A stretch of DNA of 64,000 nt from the NCBI RefSeq assembly GCF_964355755.1, contig NC_092679.1, positions 22,568,432 through 22,632,431 of the forward strand, read 5' to 3'. Source of the stretch: Antedon mediterranea (taxonomy: Eukaryota > Echinodermata > Crinoidea > Comatulida > Antedonidae). The notes under the pieces are model-generated. The model searched no databases. It saw only the letters and a list, made by a program, of their open reading frames with translations, and was not told the origin of the DNA. Shown piece by piece: positions 43,201-54,200 of the stretch. Position 1 is the first letter of the stretch, and each line of letters begins with the position of its first letter. The position numbers and the translations under genes are program-made.

Positions 43201-43856
43201 ATACGAAAGGGTGATACGTCTTCCCATAAGAAGCCATGCATCTTCTCAACAGTTTTGTAAAGCATGTAAAAAAGTGCCCTTTTGTGGAAAAAAGAAAACC
43301 GTAAAATGTAGGCTAAAATAATTCTGACTACACCGTCGGGGCTATAGGCCTAGTCCTGATTTCTGCATCCGACAACGTAACTGAACCTGTGGTGCCTCGT
43401 CAAACCCGAGTGCCACCTTGCCTAAAATGTTAAATACATTGAGTAATCAGCATTACAATAGATAATCATCATTAAAAAAATCATTATCATTCTCAAGGCA
43501 TCGTAGAATTGCAATTCCTCAAGTTTTTTGTTTATCTCATCTACCGGCTCCTATAATTTCATATTATACAGCTTCATCATCATCATCCTCAACTTCATCC
43601 TTACTATTATGCTTATTATTATATATAATAATTTGTAATTGTTGTAGGCTATCTAAAAGTAGGATGTATTTTTTTTTCGTAGCAAAACGAATTGTTGCCG
43701 AAATCAAATGTGTAAACGCGTTTACTTCAAGTGTTGACGCATCATCTCCCGCTAACTCAGTTTTCTGCTGTGCTGTCAAACCAAAAAACAAGTTGCGGCT
43801 GCTGCTTCATCAGTGGGATCTTGCTGTTGTTTTTGTAGATGTTTTAGGCAAACAAC

Positions 43857-45177
43857 ATGAGAGTTGTCCTCTGTTGGATGATCTTTTACTCTTTAATATT
43901 ATCAACAAACAGCTTCAATCAAATACCAGCGTTTACCGCTACAGGGAAAGAGTCAGAAGCACCAGGAAGCACCTGTTTCTGTCAGGTACGTGGTACTTTT
44001 TGTGCTTGCGGCCTCTAGGCTAGCTAGGCTAACGAATGCTAGGCCGGCCCAGCAGAGCTGACGTGTAGCAGACGATCACTGAGGTGGTGTACGTGCTAGT
44101 CAGCTGAGAGACAATGAATTCCCGTGCAAACAACAATCCAGAAAAAGGAAGGCCTCTCATCATTGTCATTGATTTCTATCTCTACCAATATAGGTTACTA
44201 CTAGGTTAGGGCCTAGCCTAGGCTAGAGTAGATCAATGATCATTCGTTATAAATTGTTTTTATAATAATTATTAATAGTAATAGGCTAGGCCCTAGGCCT
44301 AATTGATAATTTTTAAATTTTGTGTTAAAACAATTTAGGTCTAGGCCTGGCTAGAAGGCTAGAGGCCTAGGCTCAGTAGAAAAAATAAAATATTTCTTTT
44401 CTTTTAAATTAAAGTTTTGATGACAATTCTTAATTTTAGTTTATTACAATTGTTGGCAGATTTGCTATCAATGCTGTGAATATTCATGTAATACTTTGTC
44501 ATATCAATGTATATTAAAAAAATATTTATCTAACACTACAGTATTTCATTGATAAAATTAAAGATATAAAAATATTGTTCCAAAAACATAAAAATGAAGA
44601 TTATAAAAAAGATTTTGAGTATACCATTTCGCAGCTGAGCAAAGTTGACCACTTCCGTGAAGACAAAATAAATTGTTAAAATCCAATCAAAAACCCATTG
44701 ACTTCCAGGCAATTTGACTATTTTTTTGCTTTAAATTACAGTTTTTACATTTCAATATTTTTTGGATCCAATTTTTGGTCAAAGTGACTAAATATTATGT
44801 GACATTAAAATGGCATATTTAACAAAAACATTTAAAAAAGTATTTTTTTCAGGGAGACAATATATCTTTAATATAAAAACACTTTTATATTTGATTCCAA
44901 TGGCAAATTACTGAAAAAGGATGATGCTGTGGCCTTCGCTCGTCTTAAAAAATCTCCTTTCCTTTCCGACTTTTAACACCAAAACTTATGGCAAGCACCT
45001 TCACTTCTGCTGCCTCTCGCTTATGGAATGACCTACCCGCCTCTATTAGATTATATTCATCTACTATCGCCTTTAAATCTGCCTTGAAAACTCATCTTTT
45101 TCTTTCAGATTTGAGCTCTCTCATACACCACGCCTTTGATCAGTTACTGCAGGAATTGGCGCGTTACAAATTCGTAC

Positions 45178-45225
<48 letters not shown>

Positions 45226-48200
45226 CAGGCTGGATCTCAATGAAGATAAAGCAAGAATTTAAAGCAAAACATAAAACAGCCAGAAGTTTCAGAAAACACT
45301 ATTCCATATAAATTATGAAATATGACAAATTACATAAAATGATGACTAATGAAGTGTTGTGATAAAATCTTGTTATTTGCAGTTGTCTGGAACTGTTGAT
45401 GATTGCGATTGTGAAGTTCAGTCTGTAGACAGTTTTAACAACTACAAAATATACCCAGTTCTGAGAAGCCTATTGGAATCCGACTACTTCAAATATTATA
45501 AGGTATAATGAACAGGCCCTTAATAAGGGCTGTTCAGACTTGCATAGTTATGATTTTTATTAAACGTATAAGGGCCTTTTCAGACCTACAGTAGTTATGG
45601 TTTTTAGTATGGTATAAGGGCCTGTGTTCAGACCTACAGATTAATAGTTTTGTATCGTATGAGACATACAAATTTTAGTAGATTAGTGGAAGCTACCTCT
45701 ATGACACTGAAATTTCATTTGCTACGAAAGCTCAAGGTAAAGATTAGTGTACAGTACGATGCTTACGATACAAAATTTGCGTATAGATTTTTTTTTCTCC
45801 CAAATCACAAATACATTCAAAATCCTGTCTGTGGGATTAGCCTCATGGTCAACCATACCACACCTAGTTTCCACAAATAATTATTACCTTGATTTTGATT
45901 ATTACATAGTTAATAGCATGGAGGTATAAAAACGATACCTCCATTAAATACCTCATAATTAAAGTTATCACCATTCATTACTGATGATTGATTGAATTAG
46001 TTCAATCAGGGAAGAGTGAATAATTCACTCTTCCCTGATTGAACTAATTAAAGATACTGTAGGCCTACTGTTAACTAATGAATACATCAATCAATCTAGA
46101 ATGTGATTGGTTAGTTATTATTTCATACTATATTAGTTTTTAATATTACCATGTATGCTTTGTTTATTCAATGTAAACATGGAAAGTAAACATTATAAAC
46201 TGATAAACACTCTTCATTTTATTACCACCATTATCATAATATTGTGTTATTGTCACTTATTTTATTAGTAATAAAAACTACAAACAAATGAATAAGGATT
46301 ATTGAATTTAATTTAAATAATTATATAAAATAACTAATTATTTTACTATAGACCCCGTATAAACATTAATGGTGTCTAGTGCTGTAAAATACTGTCTATT
46401 TTTCACTAGTCCACTGGGCACAAAGAAAGTTATATAGTTTTGTTCAGACTGCCTTATGTCTTAGGTAAAGTTATGCTCTGTCTACACTAATAATCAACCT
46501 AGTTTGACAAAAAAAAATAATCTACTTTTGGAATATTGTGTTTAAATTTGGAATCCATATTTTCAAAAACACTAGCCCCTGTCTACACTATCAAACTACT
46601 TTGACAATCATTTGGACACATTACATTTTTTTGTCACATTAAGGCTTTACTCTCGCATGGAGGGGCAATGATATATTATGTTTTCACACTACAGCCAGAT
46701 TCCTATTAAATGGGCACTCCTATTAATGGAACACTTTATTGGTACCAAAAGTGTCCCCATAATAGAGGTTCTATTAGTATTTAATGTGGAGACTCTACAA
46801 CTAATGACAGTATTTCTACCCCATTTGTTGACTTTCGGTTGAACAGTCCATTTATGGTGCCATCTTGTGTCTATGCCAACCATATTGAGGCAATATGTTT
46901 AAATGGCTTTGACACTGACAGTGAGTTTGTATATTTAAATTAACCATACGTTCCAGATTGTTTCATATTCACAATATGGCATATCTAATTTCATATCTGC
47001 ATTTACAGTGAAAGCCTAATAATAGCTAAAACGACTTGATGATTGGCTATGTTAATGAGATGCTGATGATACTGGTACTGGTATCTTTCTATACATCAGC
47101 CATCCATAATTATTCATAATTGAGTGTGATACATTGTGTTACTGTTTAAATATTTGAGTCATTTTAAAGTGCTTTTTATTAAGTGTCTGTATCCTACTAT
47201 AATGCTCAGTTCACAAAACTTTGTGCCCAAAAGGGTGATGATTGAAATTACTGTTAACATCATGTTCTTTTTTCATTGCCTGTATTTTTATAGCCTAAAT
47301 TAGTTCCTAAGAAATGTACAGTACATGCAGATATGATCCACAGTATACAGTACCATTCCCATACTTTACATATAGTAGCCGATTCCTGGTACTGTATCCA
47401 TAATTTGTACAGTATCATAGTTATTATGTGATACAGTATCACATATTTATCACATGTGACACCTGTATCATAGCCTGTAAGCTTAACCTTTCAGTAATTT
47501 AGTTAATACTTATTATGTTGTAGGTAAACCTGATTAAGGAGTGTCCATTTTGGAGTGACAATTCAAAGTGTAAGAAAGAACAATGTAAGGTTTCTCCATG
47601 TAAAGAGGTATGTCTTTATTTCCAACTTTGTTTCTTGTGTGTTGGTTATCACCAACAAGTTTTAAAATAGATTGGCTAGAGAGCGTACTCCTGACTGAAA
47701 AGTGATTCCAACAGGAGGGGGATCATCAACAAGATGGCGGCTGTATATCTCAATTAAAAATATTATTTAGTATATAAAATAATAATCTAATAATAATAAT
47801 AAATTAAGACCACATAAATCACAACACATATTCTTGATCGACCATTCTATACGCTGGTTATCTTGAGTGCACCCCCCCCCCCCTCCTCCTTTTGGAATCA
47901 CCTGTCTATAGAGTTGACTATCATGTACTAAGATATCTATAAAAATGTATTATTGTCATTAAGCAAGTTATACAAATTTTTAATTTTCAGGAAGATGTGC
48001 CTTGTGGATTAAGGACTAATTTAAATAAACAAAACAATGTGAGTTTCTTTTTTTAGTAAGAAATTGTTTTACAGAGTAATTCAAACTTTTATCTGATAAT
48101 ATGCTTTTTGTTTGTGGATATAATCTCTGGTACCCCAACCTTGATTTCTGAAAAACATGATGTGAAGACGGGGAACAGCACAATCATCTAAATGCCCGAT

Positions 48201-51200
48201 TTACCTTAAAACAAAATTATTTTGAATACCTTGCTGTCTCCCCCCCCCCCCCCAATACAAATAATCTGTGTGTTAGTGGTCATCTCGCTTTCATTTCATT
48301 TGATATTGCTGTTCGTTTCAATAGAGTGAACCAAAAAAATGTGCCTGCGTTAAAGATGATGCGGTGTGTATAAGCAAATGTAAAGGAAATTTAGGAAGAA
48401 CAACAAGTAATGCGGTAAGTTCAATTATTTTTTGGAATTGTACTGGGAATGTTTAAACTAAATTCACTATTATTATATTAACCACCTTTTCATGGATTAT
48501 ACACAATATATTAATGCTAAAAATATGTTTCTGTATCCAAAACATTTTGGTATTTAACTGAAGTCTAGATGAATCCTAGATTCCAAAACTTTATATGGCA
48601 TATGTACACACAATATCAGTACTCAACTAAAAATCTTTTACTGCTAATATAAATTATAGATAATAGTAGTATCAGATTAAATATAAATTCCAACACTTAA
48701 TACACAAAATAACAGTGCTATAATCTATACAACTAATAGTGAAAAATACAGCAATGTTTGTTTAACATTATGACAATAGGGCCATATACTTTAACATTTT
48801 GATAAATAACTGACGTTTTAGAACAATATTATTTCTATTGATTGTACATTTAAAAAGCATTTTGTATTAGGACATGAAAAGCATAATATTTTAATAGCTT
48901 TAATGTGCCACTTAGACTGTTAGCAGAATCAATTGCCAACCATTTTCACTGCAGAGCAACACAAAAGTTATTTAGCATTCAGTGCAAGTTAAAATCACTA
49001 TTAATTTTACAAAACAATAAAGCTTTTAAAATATATTACATAATGTTTAAAATGAATTGATTATATTTTTATGCAGTTATTCCAATTTATTCATAGTCAC
49101 TTATGGGTTTAATAATCTCGCTTATTTTTCAACTGCGTTGAAATAGAGGGCGTTGCTAATATTCTTTTTCTTAATGCTGTAAATAAGATAGAAATTTCAC
49201 TGAGCCTTTATTTAGAGTCAACCTCTATAAATAAGGTTGAATATAAAAAAAACTGTTCATGATTGATTGTAAGTGTAGTACTATTTTTTTTTTTGTGAGT
49301 GATGTTCAATTTGTGTGAATACATTTTCTAATGGAACTCAGGCTTTGACAATTTAAAAATAATATATAGCGTGACTTTACAAAAAGTTAATGACTTTCTA
49401 TGTTTTCTTTTTTATTTTGCAGTATTCTAAAGAAGCTAATGAGAAATGTTCATCAGAATGTATAGTTGAGACTGATGAAGAACAACGTTTGGGGGCGCTG
49501 GACAGCAGCATAAGCAACAAAAGTCTAGAGGCTTTCAAATCATGGCGGGTACATGACGATGCTAAACATGACTTCTGTGTTCGTGAAGGTAATGGTGGCC
49601 TCCTTCCTTACTCACACCCAGTGACGTAACGTTTAGGAGCCCTAAATGGCCCTCCATTGGTTTAGCCAGTGGCCGCTCATAGCCGTTACAAAAAATACAA
49701 AATAAATGGTTGAATTTACCCAAAAACCACTATTTTTTTTCTTTAAATTACAGATTTTTAAGTTAAATCATTTAAGTATCCTAAATAAAACGACTTATTC
49801 AGCCAAAAAAAATGTTCTAAAATTATTTTTTCAGGGAGAACAATATGCCTTTAATAATAGTTTGTTCATTTTGATTTGCAGATGAATCTTCTGAGCATGC
49901 TCAGTTCTATGACTTGACGATTAACCCTGAGAGATATACTGGTTACAAAGGCAAGGCAGCACATCGCATATGGAACAATATATACAAGGAAAATTGCTTT
50001 AAGTAGGTCAAAAGAAATATATATGTCCTCGGGTATAATTCCACTTCGGGTTAATCCCACCCCTACTTTATGTCTGATTTCACAAACCGGCATATCCCCG
50101 GGTATAGTCCCAGTATTAACTTTTGGTCTGGATGTAGGCTTCTCTCAAGCTAGTTCAGATAAGTTTTTACAATAAATGCTTTACCAATCATTTTTTCCTG
50201 AAACAGGGTTTCCTTGGGTATTGTTTGTTTATTTATTTTTTCCACTCACTTATATATATATATCATTTACATTTACATAACATATATTAAATGTTGGTGG
50301 ATGGAAGTCACAGTAAGTTCACTGAACTTTAAGTCGTGACTCCCGTATGCCTATAAGTATACTAACATTGCTACAGAGTAGACTAAAATATGAATATATA
50401 ATAGTGAAAGTACATAAAATCAAAAAAAAAAAAATAAAAAATTTAAATTATAGAAGTTAAGATAAACCAGGCAATTATATAATATAATGATAAAAAGGAT
50501 AATGATATAGTTCTTGTAATTTCTTGTTTTAAGGGGTGAGATTATACCAGAGGTTATGCGGTATATATTATTTGAATAATATGATATTTTATTGTGATAA
50601 AGATTACACAGTAAAATTATAGATATATTGTTACTGCAGCAGCTAGGATAAAATTACTGCAGCAATTAGTTTCTCTTTTTTTTATATAAAGAATGTTATA
50701 AATTGTCCGCATTCAATTATGCTCGGTTGGCCTTACCTGTAGGAGAAAGCTCATGGATGTTCGCAGAACGCACATACTGCAATTTGACCAATCACAAGGG
50801 ACAGTTCATATTAAACCACCGTTTGTGATTGGCCTAAATTGTGTTCCATCCTTAGTGGCAACCCAGCTTTAGAAGACTATGCGTTATGTAATACCACATA
50901 CTGTATAACTGTTATATATTAGAGAGGTACTTCAGAGAGAGAGAAAACTCACAGCTCTTTTCAGAACTAATCGTGGTGTACAGCAAACTTTATATCAACA
51001 TGTTATATATTAAATACATTGACAGTCTTCTGATAACAGAATGAAGTTCCATTCAGAGAGAAGAACAATTTATGTGATAGGAAAATAATAGAAAAATGAT
51101 GCCTAAAGATGATTGGTTTATGACTAAAAGTTTATGACAAAAGACAGAAAGAGGTGTGAACAATTAGCAAAATCTTTGCTTAGGTCAGCGGTAAAATGAA

Positions 51201-54200
51201 GATGTCAATTTGAAACCTAAAACAACAGCGTTGATGTCATCGACGAAGCTAGTGAACAAAAGCTTGTTGTTGAAGAAGTGTTAATTACCGTAACAAAAAA
51301 ACAAACAAATGGCAGATGTTGAATAATATTGCAAACCTTGGCATTTAAAGATGTGTTTTCCCCCAAAAATATGAAAAATAAAGATTAATAAAATCAGACT
51401 TTGAATAGATTACTTTGTAGTTTTAATAAAGTTAATCACTTTCGTAGAAAAAAAACACGGAAAAAATAATGTTTTCACTTATAAAATGACAAAATAACTG
51501 GTTAAAAGTCAACCAAAATCCCATTTGATTTTTTTTGCTTTAAATTACATTTTTTAGGTAACATTTTCTTTTCGATCCACGTTTTGGTCAAAGTGGATAA
51601 CTTTTAGGTGACATTAAAATGGCATAATCAAAAAAAAAATTGTAAGACGTTTAATACATAGGTGAAATAAAAGGTGAAATTAATCCAAAATGAAGAAGAA
51701 AAGGAGACATAACTAATTTAATGAGTAGTAATCGGTCTGTTTGAAGTTTGAGATGAGTTCCAAAATTACCTGAATTTGAATAAACTTGAAACTTGGAAAA
51801 AATAAAAATAACTGATAACAAGTAAAGCATCAGCTTATATTTTCAAAGTCACTTTCTGTAATAACTTCTACAGTAGTTCTTTGAGTTTTTCATTTCAGCG
51901 AAAACAAAAACCAATTTAAAGGCCCATTCACACTACGACGATAACGATCGACGATAATAGACAATAATTTGCATTTTTCATACATAAAATAAAAGAAATA
52001 TAAAACCTTTTCATTCTAGAACTATAGAATAACCATCTATGCTTCCTTTGATGAAAATTATATTTTCACACGTCCAATCAAATGACGTCATGATTAGTAA
52101 GAGCAATAATATCGTGACAATACAACGATTTTATTGTTTTTATGTATCATGACGTCATTTGATTGGAATTTAAAAAATATTATTTTTATCAAAGACAGCA
52201 TAAATGATTATCCTATAGTCCTAGAACGTAACCCTTTCTAATTTCTTTTGTTTTATGTTTAAAAAATGCATGCTTATATATTTATCGTCGATCGTTATCG
52301 TCCTAGTGTGAATGGGCCTTAACTCAGATTTGTCAAGAATTTACAGTATGATGGATAAATCAAATAAAAGTAGAACAGTAGGTGTGTAAACATACAATGT
52401 GTATACTCTATATTTCAATGTTTTATCTTTACAGGCCTGATCCGCTAACACCTGGTTATCAAAACTTTCTCACCTCAAAGTCTCTTGGAGGTAAGGTCAT
52501 TACTTTTTTGTATTTTACTTTGTAAACTAATAGTTTTATTTTTTATTTCTCAGGTTTTGTCTTTTAGAAATTGCACTCCTCAACAGCAACAAAATGATGA
52601 TGATAACAAGCTTAGTTTCTAATTCATTCACATGAATCAAACACATCAGCTTATATTCTCAATGTCACTTAATTTTTCAAATTAGACTAGTTCCTGGATT
52701 TAGTCGAACTACATATTTTCACACACTTCTTTTATGAATTAAGTTTGCTTAAGAATATGAGTGCAAGATTTGGCAACTTCAATATTTCAATTTTTCCCTT
52801 TAAGAATTTATAAGATATTAGAAATTTTAAAACATTTTTTTTCACAATAATCTTTACTCCATTCCCCTTTGAAAAGTTTAAATATGGTTTTTTTTTTTAT
52901 CAATTTTGACTTTGGTTTTCTGAATAAACTCACCTATTCAATATTAAATAATCTTCCTTCCATTACCCTTCTTTGACAAGTTTAAATATGGTTTTCTATA
53001 ATGTTTTTTTTTTAAATTTTGACTTTGGTTTTCTGAATAAACTCACCTATTTAACGATTATGACTCCTTTCTTTTTCCACCTTTCCCTTCCACAAGATCC
53101 AAAGTATCTAGCAGGTAACCCAAAGTGCATGCTACTGTACCATGTCGCATTTTCCTTATAATCGTTGGAATGCAATTTATTATTTTTTATTTTTTATTTT
53201 GCACATTACCGTATATGACCAAGTATAATGCCATGTTCAAGTATAATCCCACCCCTAATTTAATCTAAATTCTTTGATAAATCCATTGGTAATGTAATCC
53301 AAGTATAGTCCCACCAAACCAAATGTTGTATAACCAGGCCCCCTGACAAGACTATACTTAGTTATATACGGTTATACAGTAGTTGAGAAGTAGTTCTATA
53401 GTACATGGTATATTTTTTAAGTGTTTTTGATATAAAGTATATTCCTCAATATTAAGTAATATATTTAAGTAAACTTTTGTAACCAAAGAATCCCTTTAAT
53501 TGGATTCCTTTTAATGGAGGATGGTTTAAAGTGGGCTTACGTCGTCACGAAACTCCAACGCTATTCAGTTGCAAGTAGTACTGAGCTTAGAGTATGTGGA
53601 CTTTTTGAGCAACTGAACGAAACTGGTGTTTCGTCTAACGTCTGACTTTTAACTCGACGTTAGATTAAATGTCTCCTCTCTTTTCTTTTTATCATCATAA
53701 AATGTAAAGCTTTGTTTACACTATCAAACTAGTTTAACAAAAAAGTGTGATGTGCCCAAATATGGTAGTGATATGCTCAAATATGGTAGTGATATGACAT
53801 CATCATGTCTATATATGGGTACATCACATTTTTTTGTGATGTAAAGTATAGTGTAGACAGAGTGTTACGGTACCTTAAAGCAGGGCTGTAGCAAGCCCAC
53901 ATTCTACCGGTTCAGCCGAAGTTGCAGTATTTTGTGTCTGTAAACATAGTGTTGTTATTATATATGATATCTAGAAGGTCATGTTATTTGTACAGTATTG
54001 TAATTGTTAATAAAAGGTGTATTGTCCCCCAAAAACATGAAAAATGAAGATTAATTAAATCAGACTTTGAATAGGTTATTTTGTAGTTTTAATAAAGTTA
54101 ATCACTTTCGTAGGAAAAAAAAAATCATTATTTTTCAGGGGGACAATACATCTTTAAACCTACCTGGCGATTTAAGATTGTTGCTGTTTTGACATGGACC

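Larger units (their letters stand above)
40195..43856. other. Intergenic region between cytochrome b561 and ERO1
   Basis: No gene supported. Contents in order: 3' UTR of cytochrome b561; a small AT-rich foldback around 40409-40517 with tandem attacattgtaattacaattg; a family-A element inside a larger inverted repeat (41291-41490); a family-C fragment (42468-42690); a G-rich minisatellite (43002-43200). A phrase aagcatatt/gtaaaaaag..cc..ttttgtggaaaaaa occurs near 42008 and again near 43259. Short open frames at 40837-41097 and 42742-42969 show no recognisable product. Confidence 0.5.

Noticed and set aside
43664-44023. 119-residue frame overlapping ERO1 exon 1
   Set aside because: Different frame. 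The ERO1 frame from 43857 gives a signal peptide and the expected CFCQ end, preceded by an in-frame stop.
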